Assembly (NCBI GenBank): GCA_016713535.1
Contig: JADJOY010000004.1
Location: 62,001 to 126,000 of the forward strand
DNA from: Deltaproteobacteria bacterium
GTDB lineage: Bacteria > JADJOY01
DNA: 64,000 bases
Reading direction: 5' to 3'
Shown: piece after piece, positions 56,824 to 64,000 of the stretch
Layout of the letters: each line of letters starts with the position of its first letter
How positions within the stretch are numbered: the first letter of the stretch is position 1
The notes under the pieces: model-generated
Databases searched by the model: none
Told to the model about the DNA's origin: nothing
The model's input: only the letters and a program-made list of their open reading frames with translations
Program-made: the position numbers and the translations under genes

Positions 56824-57495
56824 ATGGATGCGCCGGTGACCGTCGACGAGCTCGGCCGCCGCCTCGGCGAGCGCCGTCCGCGGCGCATCCGCTTCGGCCG
56901 CGTGGTGGTCCAGTCCGCGGTCGCGGTGGTGTTGCGCGACTCCCGCCGCAACGGCGTCGAGGTGCTCCTGGCGCGGCGCGCCGAGCGCGACGGCGACCCG
57001 TGGTCCGGCCACATGGCGTTCCCCGGGGGGCGGCGCCACCCCGACGATCGCGACCTGCGGGTCACGGCCGAGCGCGAGCTCGCCGAGGAGACCGGCCTGG
57101 TGATCGCCGGCGCGGGCACGGCGCTTCCCCCGGGCCTCGGTGACCTGGTGACCCGGGCGCACGAGAAGCCGGTGCCCATGCTGGTGCGCCCGTTCGTTTA
57201 CCGGCTGGTCAAGCCGCGCCCGCGCTTCCTCCTGAGCCACGAGATCCGCGAGCTCGTATGGGTGCCGCTCGGGTTCTTCGCCGACGATGCGAACCGCGTA
57301 CCCCTCGCCTGGCACTTCGCGGGCACGGACTGGCAGCTCCCGTCCTACGTGTTCGGCGGACGCCGGATCTGGGGGCTGACGCTGATGATCCTGGGCGAGC
57401 TGGTGTCGGTGAGCCACGGCGTCCGGTTCGCCCGGCTGCCGGGTCTCGAGGCCCTCGACCGGCTGTGGCGACGTCGTCACCTGCGCTCGCACTGA
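56824..57495 (+). CDS. Nudix hydrolase (CoA pyrophosphatase-like)
   Basis: A 223-residue pyrophosphohydrolase. The Nudix box is about 69-92: GGRRHPDDRDLRVTAERELA then EETGL; the first conserved glutamate position is an aspartate, but RELAEE is intact. SGHMAFPGG just before it is typical of CoA diphosphatases (NudL-like), as is the mid-length insert PVPMLVRPFVYRLV. It would cleave CoA or related nucleoside diphosphates. Start at 56824 after a G-rich site. Confidence 0.85.
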   Translation: MDAPVTVDELGRRLGERRPRRIRFGRVVVQSAVAVVLRDSRRNGVEVLLARRAERDGDPWSGHMAFPGGRRHPDDRDLRVTAERELAEETGLVIAGAGTALPPGLGDLVTRAHEKPVPMLVRPFVYRLVKPRPRFLLSHEIRELVWVPLGFFADDANRVPLAWHFAGTDWQLPSYVFGGRRIWGLTLMILGELVSVSHGVRFARLPGLEALDRLWRRRHLRSH

Positions 57496-57537
57496 GGCCC
57501 GTTGGTGACGCGCCGCTCACGGCGCGGTGCGCCACGA

Positions 57538-57564
57538 CGCTTTGCGACGAACCCTTGCAAAGCG
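57538..57564. repeat. Inverted repeat in the giant gene's leader
   Basis: CGCTTTGC (57538-57545) and GCAAAGCG (57557-57564) form an 8-bp stem with an 11-base loop. A T-rich run (TCTTTTTG, 57580-57587) follows 16 bases later, too far for a clean terminator. It lies in the 193-base leader between the Nudix stop and the giant secreted protein. Confidence 0.5.
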
Positions 57565-57688
57565 GGACAAAACACGACCTTCTTTTTGCGCGCTCTTCCC
57601 GTAGGGCGGTAAGAGACGCCCCTCGATCCAACGGTTCAGCGTCGTTCCGAACACCCCGGTGTCGGGGTGCATCTCCTGGAGGTCGTAC

Positions 57689-60600
57689 ATGCGGTCGCTC
57701 ATACGAGGTCGCCGTGGTCATCTCGCGTCGTTCCGCTTCGTCCTCGCCGCATTCGTCGGGCTGGCGGCGCTCGCAGCCTCGCCCGGGCGAGCGCCGGCCA
57801 AGACGTTCACCGTCGACGTCAGCACCGACGCCAAGTTCCCCGACGGCAACGACGGCGACTGCACGTTGCGCGAGGCGATCATCAACGCCTCGCAGAACGC
57901 CAACAACACGCCCACCACGTATCCCGACTGCCCGGCCGGCGACCCCGACCCGACCCTCGACGTCATCAACTTCTCGGTCAACAACGTCACGCTCGCCCAG
58001 GACGCCGACGAGATCTTCGTCGCCTCGAACCTGTCGAGCGGTCCGATCGAGATCAACGGTACCGTCACGATCGACGGCGGCGGGCAGGCGCGCAGCAAGC
58101 GCATCTTCCGCACCATCGGCGACCCGGACCACACCGTGAAGCTGGTCGGTCTCACGCTCCAGAACGCGTGGGACGGCGGCGGCGGCGCGATCCTCAACCT
58201 CGGCACCAGCCTGATCTTCCAGAGCCTGCTGTTCCAGAACAACAAGGCCATCTCGTCCGGTGGCGGCGCCCTCAACAGCTCGGGCGGCGACGCGATCTTC
58301 ATGGACGGCGTCACGTTCGACAACAACGAGTCGCAGACCCAGGACGGCGGCGCGCTGTACCTGAGCGGCTCGAGCTCCAACGTCACCATCCAGAACGTCA
58401 CGTTCTCCAACAACAAGGCGGCGCAGAGCGGTGGCGCGGCCTACTTCACCGGCACCGGCACCACGAACTTCTTCTGGCTCCTCGACACCGTCCAGTTCAA
58501 CGACAACGAATCGCTGAACGGCACCGCCAACAACGGCTCGCACCAGAGCGGCGGCGGCGGGGCGATCTTCAACGCGGTCGACTACGACGAGACCACGATC
58601 TTCAAGAACTGCACGTTCGACGGCAACAAGGCCACCGAAGGCAAGGGTGGTGCGATCTACAACTCGATCGCCGCCCAGAACATCGAGATCCAGGACAGCG
58701 TCTTCACCCTCAACTTCGCCACCAACGTCGACCCGGTGACCGTCACCGACCAGGGCTTCGGCGGCGCGATCTGGAACCAGGGCCAGCTCACGCTGAACCG
58801 CGTGACGCTGGACGGCAACACCGCCGTGCTGCACGGCGGCGGCCTCGCGAACAAGTCGTCGAGCGGCAACAACTCGACGGTCGCCAACAGCACGATCACC
58901 GGCAACATCGTCTCGACCGCGAGCTCGGAGGGCGGCGGCATCTGGAACGACTCGAGCTCGACGCTCGTCACCCGCAACGCCACCGTCGCGGACAACGTGG
59001 CACTCCTGGGCTCGGGCGCGAACCTCTACAACAAGGGCGAGCTGGTCGCGCTCAACAGCATCTTCGCGAACACCCTCGGCTCGTCGAACTGCGCCGGTCC
59101 CAGCAAGCTCACCAACGCCAACGGAGACGGCAACGTGCAGTGGCCGGGCACGAGCTGCGACGCCCTCCCCGACGCGATCGCCTCGGGCGACCCCAAGCTC
59201 GGCGCTTCGATTCCCGCAGGCGGCCCCGCCGGCTCGAAGGTCTTCCCGATCGGCGCTGGCAGCCTCGCCACCAGCGCGGGTAACGCGACGGTGTGCTCGG
59301 ACCCGCCGGTCTCGAACCTCGACCAGACCAACGCCACCCGTCCGCAGCCCAACGGCAGCTCGTGCGACAGCGGTGCGTACGAGTCGAACCGCGCCGCCGG
59401 CTACGGTTCGAACCCGGCCGCGGGCCAGACGGTCCAGATCGACACCGACACCTCGACCACCGGCAACGGCAAGGTCACGGTCTCCGAGACCGGCACCGAC
59501 GACCTGCACGTGACCGACGTGCAGCTCACCGGCGACGCGGAGATCACGCTCACCTCGTCGCAGTCGTTCGACATCGCCGACGGCGGGCAGGACGTCGACA
59601 TCACCTTCGACTGCGCGTCGAACACGGCGGCCACCTACGACGCGACGCTCCAGGTGACCCACACCGGCGGCAACAGCCCGTCGAGCTACCCGATCACCTG
59701 CAACGTCACCGACAACAACGCTCCGGGCTACGGCTCCACGCCCACGCCCGGCACCACGATCATCCTCGCGACCACCTTCGGCGTCGACGCGACCGCGAAC
59801 GTCGTGATCTCCGAGACCGGCAACGCCACGCTCTCCGGCACCGTCTCGCTGATCGCCGCGCCGGTGGTGTCCTCGATCGAGCTGACCTCGGGTGACGGCC
59901 CGTTCGTGATCCCCGACGGCGGTGGCTCGGTCACGGTCGGCATCAAGTGCTCGGGCACCAGCGACACCCAGGACGCGGCGCTGCTCTCGGTGACCCACAA
60001 CGCGAGCGGCAGCCCGGCGATCTACCCGATCACCTGCGTCATCGAGGGGCCGAACTCGCCGATCTACGAGTCGCTGCCGCTGCCGGGCTCGACGATCGAC
60101 GTCTACACGGCGCCCAACGTCGCCGTGACCACGGACATCTACGTCGAGAACCTCGGCAACGACGACCTCGACGTCACGAACATCCAGCTCAGCGGTGACG
60201 CCAACCTGACCCTCGTGACGCCGAGCTCGTTCACGCTGGCGAGCAAGCGCCCGCCGAAGACCATCTCGGTCCAGTGCCTCTCGAGCAACTCGGGCGACTA
60301 CTCGACCGCCGTCAGCGTGACCCACAACGCGCCGGGTAGCCCAGCGAGCTACTCGGTCAATTGCCACGTCACCGGCAACGCGATCCCGGGCTACGGCTCG
60401 ACGCCGCCCAAGGGCGCCACCGTCCAGATCGGCGCCAGCCTCGGCAACACCGGAAACGCGAGCGTGATCGTCGCCGAGACCGGCGGCGCCACCCTGCACA
60501 TCACCAACGCGGCGCTCTCCGGCGACGCGGAGATCTCGCTCACCAGCCCGAGCTCGTTCCAGATCACGGACGGCGGCGCTTCACAGCCGATCGACCTGGC

Positions 60601-63600
60601 CTGCTCGTCGGCGTTCATCGGCACCTACCACGCGACGCTCACCGTGACCCACGACGCCTCCGGGAGCCCGGCGGCCTACAACGTCGTCTGCAACGTCACG
60701 GCGACGCCGAGCCCGGTGTTCGCGTCCAGTCCGCCGGCGGGCGGTGGCCTTCAGCTCGCCGCGGCCGCCGGTAACTCAGACACCGGCTCGATCGCGGTGG
60801 GTGAGGGCGGTACGGCGAACCTCGTGGTGAGCAACGTCACGCTGACCGGCGATCCGGAGATCACCCTCCTCACCCCGACCTCGTTCACCGTCAACGACGG
60901 CAGCGTGGCGCAGAACGTCACGGTGCAGTGCGCGTCCGCGCTGGCCGGTCAGTTCAGCTCGACCCTCACCATCACCCATAACGCGCCGGGAAGCCCGGCC
61001 ACCTACACCGTGGACTGCACGATCTCCGCGGTGCCCACGCCTGGCTACGGCTCGAACCCCGCGTCCGGCACGACCCTCAACCTGAGCACCACCGCCGGCT
61101 CGCCGACCACGAGCGACGTGATCGTGTCGGAGACCGGCAGCGCGCTCCTCGACGTGACCAGCGTCGCGGTCAGCGGCGATCCCGAGCTCTCGCTCACCAC
61201 GGCGAGCTCGTTCCAGATCGCCGACGGCGGCCAGGCGCAGACGGTCACGGTGCAGTGCTCGTCGAACCAGGCCGGCCCGTATGCCGGCACGCTGACCGTC
61301 ACGCACAACGCCAGCGGCAGCCCGGCCACGTACCCGATCACCTGCAACGTCTCGGCGCCTACGCCGGGCTACGGCTCGAACCCGAGCCCCGGCTCGACGC
61401 TCACACTCGGCACCACCGCCGGCACGCCCACCACCACCGACGTGGTGGTGTCGGAGACCGGCAGCGCGATGCTCGACGTGACCAACGTCGCGGTCACCGG
61501 CGACGCGCCGCTCACCCTGACCACCGCCAGCTCGTTCCAGATCGCCGACGGTGGCAATGGCCAGACGGTCACCGTGCAGTGCTCGTCGGCGCAGGTCGGC
61601 CAGTACACCGGCACGCTCACGGTCACGCACAACGCGAGCGGCAGCCCCGCCACCTATCCGATCCAGTGCAACGTCACCGCGGTGCCCACGCCGGGCTACG
61701 GCTCGAACCCCGCGCCGGGCTCCAACCTGCCGCTCGCGACCACCGCGAACGTCCCCACCACCGCCGACGTGGTGGTGTCCGAGACCGGCAGCGCCACGCT
61801 CGACGTGACCAACGTCGGCGTGAGCGGCGATCCCGAGATCACGCTCACCACGGCGAGCTCGTTCCAGATCGCCGACGGCGGCAACGACCAGACCATCACC
61901 GTGCAGTGCTCGTCCAGCCAGACCGGCCAGTACACCGCGACCCTCACCGTCACCCACAACGCCGCCGGTAGCCCGGCGACCTACCCGGTCACCTGCAACG
62001 TGGGCGCGGCGCCCGCGCCCGGCTTCGACTCGAACCCCGCGCCGGGCAACACCCTCGTGCTGAGCACCACCGTGGGGGTGAACACGTCCACGAGCGTCGC
62101 GGTCTCGGAGAACGGCACCGCCACCCTCGACGTGAGCAACGTCTCGGTCGCCGGCTCGGCGACGCTCTCGCTCACCTCGTCGAGCTCGTTCCAGATCGTC
62201 GATGGCGGCGCGTCCCAGGACGTGACCGTGCAGTGCTCGTCGGCGCAGGCGGGCCAGTTCAACGGCACCCTCACGATCACCCACAACGCCAACGGCAGCC
62301 CGGCGACCTACCCGATCCAGTGCAACGTCACCCAGGCTCCGGCGCCTGGCTTCGGCTCGAACCCGCCGGCCGGCAACACCCTGGTGATCGGCACCACGCC
62401 CAACGTCGCGGCCACCACCGACGTGGTGGTGTCGGAGACCGGCACCGCGACACTCTCGGTGAGCAGTGTGGCGGTGAGCGGCTCGGCGGCGCTCTCGCGC
62501 ACCACCGCCGCGTCGTTCCAGATCGTCGACGGCGGCCCGTCGCAGACGGTGACCGTCCAGTGCCTCGCCTCGCAGATCGGGCAGTACGACGGCACGCTGA
62601 CCGTGACCCACGACGCCAACGGCAGCCCGGCCACCTATCCGGTCCAGTGCAACGTTACTGCGGCGCCGACGCCGGCCTACAGCTCGAGCCCGGCGCCCGG
62701 CACGCTCATCCCGCTCATCACCACGCCGGGAGTCACGGCGAGCGATGCCATCGCGGTCTCCGAGGCGGGTAGCGCGACCTTGGTGGTGAGCAACGTCGCG
62801 CTGAGCGGCGATCCCGAGATCACGCTCACGAGCGCCGCGTCCTTCCAGATCCCCGACGGCGGCGCATCGCAGGACATCACGTTCCAGTGCAGCTCGGCGT
62901 CGGCGGGCTCGTTCGCTTCGACCCTGACGGTCACGCACAACGGCGCCGGCAGCCCGGCGCAGTACGCGATCACCTGCAGCGTCAACGTGCCGCCGCAGGG
63001 GGCGGTCGAGGGTGACTTCGACGCCGACGGCAAGCCCGACATGATGTGGGAGGATCCCAGCAACGGCTCGCTCCTGCTGTGGTTCATGAACGGGACGCAG
63101 CGCCTCGGCTTCCATGCCCTCAGCCCGTCGAAGGCGCCCGGCGCCACCTGGCACGTGAAGGGCTCGGGCGACTTCAACGGCGATGGCCGCACCGACCTGC
63201 TCTTCCAGGACGCCACCACCGGCGCGATGAAGGTGTGGTTCATGAAGGGCTACAAGCGCATCGGCGAGGCCGACGTGACGCCCGCCAACGTGAACAACCC
63301 GCTCCTCGAGGTGGTCGCCGTCGGGGACTTCAACGACGACGGCAAGCCCGACGTGCTGCGCCAGCAGTTCGGCAAGATGCCGATGAACGTGGTGTTCCTG
63401 AACGGCGCATCGGCGGTGGGACAGGTGACCTTCAACCCCGAGAAGGCGACCACCACCAAGAGCCGCACCCTGGGCGCGCCGGACATGAACGGCGACGGCA
63501 AGCCCGACATCCTGTTCGCCCTCAAGGGCAAGCTCTCGGTGTGGTTCATGGACGGCACCAAGCGGATCGGCACCGCCGACCTCACGCCGGCCAACGCCGC

Positions 63601-63790
63601 CACCTCGAAGGACGTGGTCGTCGGTAGCGCCGACTACGACGGCGACGGCAACGTGGACCTGTTGTTCCAGAACAAGCAGACCAGATTGCTCACCCTGTGG
63701 TTCATGAACGGGGTGAACCGGCTCTCGAGCTCGGCGACGTCGCCGGCGAAGGAGACCAACGCCAGCTGGACGATCGTAGCGCCGCGGTAA
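57689..63790 (+). CDS. Giant secreted protein: beta-helix, 11 repeats, FG-GAP end
   Basis: A 2033-residue exported protein. The signal peptide ends near APA|KTF (about 37). Residues 45-570 are a right-handed beta-helix of the polymorphic membrane protein/LREAI type: GDCTLREAIINASQN near 57, then many GGA and NN turns. Residues 571-1770 are eleven tandem repeats of about 109 residues, Ig-like (choice-of-anchor D style). Residues 1775-2033 are five FG-GAP/VCBS-like calcium repeats (DFNGDGRTDLLF, DYDGDGNVDLLF) with WFMNG. There is no C-terminal barrel, sortase motif or LPxTG, so release or type-specific export is unknown. CTGGAGGT precedes the ATG at 57689, preferred to 57659. Possible adhesin, S-layer-like or matrix protein. 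Confidence 0.85.
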   Translation: MRSLIRGRRGHLASFRFVLAAFVGLAALAASPGRAPAKTFTVDVSTDAKFPDGNDGDCTLREAIINASQNANNTPTTYPDCPAGDPDPTLDVINFSVNNVTLAQDADEIFVASNLSSGPIEINGTVTIDGGGQARSKRIFRTIGDPDHTVKLVGLTLQNAWDGGGGAILNLGTSLIFQSLLFQNNKAISSGGGALNSSGGDAIFMDGVTFDNNESQTQDGGALYLSGSSSNVTIQNVTFSNNKAAQSGGAAYFTGTGTTNFFWLLDTVQFNDNESLNGTANNGSHQSGGGGAIFNAVDYDETTIFKNCTFDGNKATEGKGGAIYNSIAAQNIEIQDSVFTLNFATNVDPVTVTDQGFGGAIWNQGQLTLNRVTLDGNTAVLHGGGLANKSSSGNNSTVANSTITGNIVSTASSEGGGIWNDSSSTLVTRNATVADNVALLGSGANLYNKGELVALNSIFANTLGSSNCAGPSKLTNANGDGNVQWPGTSCDALPDAIASGDPKLGASIPAGGPAGSKVFPIGAGSLATSAGNATVCSDPPVSNLDQTNATRPQPNGSSCDSGAYESNRAAGYGSNPAAGQTVQIDTDTSTTGNGKVTVSETGTDDLHVTDVQLTGDAEITLTSSQSFDIADGGQDVDITFDCASNTAATYDATLQVTHTGGNSPSSYPITCNVTDNNAPGYGSTPTPGTTIILATTFGVDATANVVISETGNATLSGTVSLIAAPVVSSIELTSGDGPFVIPDGGGSVTVGIKCSGTSDTQDAALLSVTHNASGSPAIYPITCVIEGPNSPIYESLPLPGSTIDVYTAPNVAVTTDIYVENLGNDDLDVTNIQLSGDANLTLVTPSSFTLASKRPPKTISVQCLSSNSGDYSTAVSVTHNAPGSPASYSVNCHVTGNAIPGYGSTPPKGATVQIGASLGNTGNASVIVAETGGATLHITNAALSGDAEISLTSPSSFQITDGGASQPIDLACSSAFIGTYHATLTVTHDASGSPAAYNVVCNVTATPSPVFASSPPAGGGLQLAAAAGNSDTGSIAVGEGGTANLVVSNVTLTGDPEITLLTPTSFTVNDGSVAQNVTVQCASALAGQFSSTLTITHNAPGSPATYTVDCTISAVPTPGYGSNPASGTTLNLSTTAGSPTTSDVIVSETGSALLDVTSVAVSGDPELSLTTASSFQIADGGQAQTVTVQCSSNQAGPYAGTLTVTHNASGSPATYPITCNVSAPTPGYGSNPSPGSTLTLGTTAGTPTTTDVVVSETGSAMLDVTNVAVTGDAPLTLTTASSFQIADGGNGQTVTVQCSSAQVGQYTGTLTVTHNASGSPATYPIQCNVTAVPTPGYGSNPAPGSNLPLATTANVPTTADVVVSETGSATLDVTNVGVSGDPEITLTTASSFQIADGGNDQTITVQCSSSQTGQYTATLTVTHNAAGSPATYPVTCNVGAAPAPGFDSNPAPGNTLVLSTTVGVNTSTSVAVSENGTATLDVSNVSVAGSATLSLTSSSSFQIVDGGASQDVTVQCSSAQAGQFNGTLTITHNANGSPATYPIQCNVTQAPAPGFGSNPPAGNTLVIGTTPNVAATTDVVVSETGTATLSVSSVAVSGSAALSRTTAASFQIVDGGPSQTVTVQCLASQIGQYDGTLTVTHDANGSPATYPVQCNVTAAPTPAYSSSPAPGTLIPLITTPGVTASDAIAVSEAGSATLVVSNVALSGDPEITLTSAASFQIPDGGASQDITFQCSSASAGSFASTLTVTHNGAGSPAQYAITCSVNVPPQGAVEGDFDADGKPDMMWEDPSNGSLLLWFMNGTQRLGFHALSPSKAPGATWHVKGSGDFNGDGRTDLLFQDATTGAMKVWFMKGYKRIGEADVTPANVNNPLLEVVAVGDFNDDGKPDVLRQQFGKMPMNVVFLNGASAVGQVTFNPEKATTTKSRTLGAPDMNGDGKPDILFALKGKLSVWFMDGTKRIGTADLTPANAATSKDVVVGSADYDGDGNVDLLFQNKQTRLLTLWFMNGVNRLSSSATSPAKETNASWTIVAPR
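59399..62998 (+). repeat. Eleven tandem ~327-bp coding repeats
   Basis: Each unit encodes about 109 residues that begin GYGSNPAPG-like, pass through VVVSETGSATLDVTNV and ASSFQIADGG, and end ATLTVTHNASGSPATYPITC. Every unit carries two cysteines, one mid-repeat (VQC) and one at its end (TCNV), spaced so that each repeat can form one internal disulfide. Units 6-10 are the most alike; unit 2 is more diverged (YPITCVIEG) and the first five vary more overall. Confidence 0.85.
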
Positions 63791-63808
63791 TCCTTCCTCG
63801 GTCGACCC

Positions 63809-63849
63809 GGCCCGGGCCTCGCGCAAGTGCGCGGGGCTCGGGCCTTTTT
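63809..63849 (+). terminator. Intrinsic terminator after the giant gene
   Basis: GGCCCGGGCCTCGCGCA (63809-63825) pairs with TGCGCGGGGCTCGGGCC (63828-63844) with two wobble/mismatched positions, followed by TTTTT (63845-63849). Confidence 0.85.
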
Positions 63850-63941
63850 CGTTCATGGTCTGCGAGGTAACGCCGGGGCCCGGTCGACCTGCGGGCGTCG
63901 CTGTAACCCGCCGGAAACTGCAGTAAATTTTCGCCCACCCC

Positions 63942-63967
63942 TCAAGCCGGGCACGGCGGTTGCCGAT
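63942..63967 (+). promoter_or_regulatory. Sigma-28 (FliA)-like promoter
   Basis: TCAAG (63942-63946), N15, GCCGAT (63962-63967) matches the flagellar sigma-28 pattern known from Pseudomonas (TCAAG-N15-GCCGATA) in spacing and most bases. It points right, out of the window, so a flagellin or flagellar/chemotaxis gene is expected next. A possible upstream AT-rich patch (AGTAAATTTT, about 63922-63931) precedes it. Confidence 0.6.
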
Positions 63968-64000
63968 GGAGGCGGTGTCGGGTCCCGACGGGGCCGTCGA

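Noticed and set aside
57496-57688. Cyclic-di-GMP riboswitch in the leader of the giant gene
   Set aside because: The inverted repeat does not match the GEMM core, and no second conserved helix was found.
57209-60499. Long minus-strand frame of about 1096 residues
   Set aside because: It is antisense to the Nudix gene and the giant secreted gene, is very rich in arginine, glycine and aspartate, and has no motif. High-GC coding sequence creates such open antisense frames.
60776-63856. Long minus-strand frame of about 1026 residues
   Set aside because: Antisense to the tandem repeats; its apparent repeats only mirror the coding repeats on the other strand.

Overview
The window is GC-rich and densely coded. 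It comes from a Gram-negative, diderm bacterium: it carries lpxC-type lipid A genes, a TonB/ExbB/ExbD system with an outer-membrane receptor, a type IV pilus ATPase, chemoreceptors, and a flagellar-type promoter at the right edge. The mix resembles the broad deltaproteobacterial lineages (Myxococcota, Desulfobacterota, Binatota and relatives): a DUF6178-like protein, an NtrX-like receiver joined to LpxC, CZB chemoreceptors, and an LREAI/FG-GAP surface protein. The phylum cannot be fixed from sequence reading alone. No rRNA, tRNA, CRISPR array, transposase or prophage was seen.

Layout. 1-13.7 kb, mostly minus strand: two aldo/keto reductases, an NAD isocitrate dehydrogenase-like enzyme, a GST, two related CZB proteins, a PilT-like ATPase, a peroxiredoxin, a methyltransferase, a GT-C membrane protein, an EamA transporter and a PF10118 hydrolase divergent from an AraC regulator. 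13.9-20.4 kb, plus strand: AraC, M20 peptidase, HisE, SDR, an organophosphate:phosphate-type MFS carrier and a diiron protein. 20.4-29.9 kb, minus strand: phosphoesterase, OsmC, an unknown protein and TetR, then the translation operon rimP-nusA-ylxR-infB-ylxP-rbfA-truB. 30.2-36.5 kb: a receiver-LpxC reading frame, Rho, a DUF6178-like protein and a membrane-anchored protein. 36.5-48.9 kb: a second GT-C protein, isochorismatase-like hydrolase, an E2-type acyltransferase paired with a PlsB-like acyltransferase, a run of small envelope and metabolic genes, and a TetR operon with a perfect palindromic operator. 49-56.5 kb: tonB-exbB-exbD-exbD, a transglutaminase/TPR lipoprotein and a large TonB-dependent receptor. 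56.8-64 kb: a Nudix hydrolase and a 2033-residue secreted repeat protein, then a sigma-28-like promoter.

How the genes work together. Envelope biogenesis and surface traffic are the main theme: lipid A commitment (LpxC), phospholipid acylation (PlsB-like), PAP2 phosphatase, two GT-C glycosyltransferases, TonB-driven import, and a giant secreted protein. The second theme is the core gene-expression block (rimP to truB, plus Rho).

Sequence quality. At least nine genes are broken by single-base shifts, including genes expected to be essential (infB, lpxC). The shifts are short, several sit in base runs, and homology resumes at once in the next frame. I read them as probable sequence or assembly errors and give whole-gene coordinates across them. 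The most unusual content is the receiver-LpxC fusion at 30243-31579 and the degenerate chemoreceptor copy at 3038-4084.
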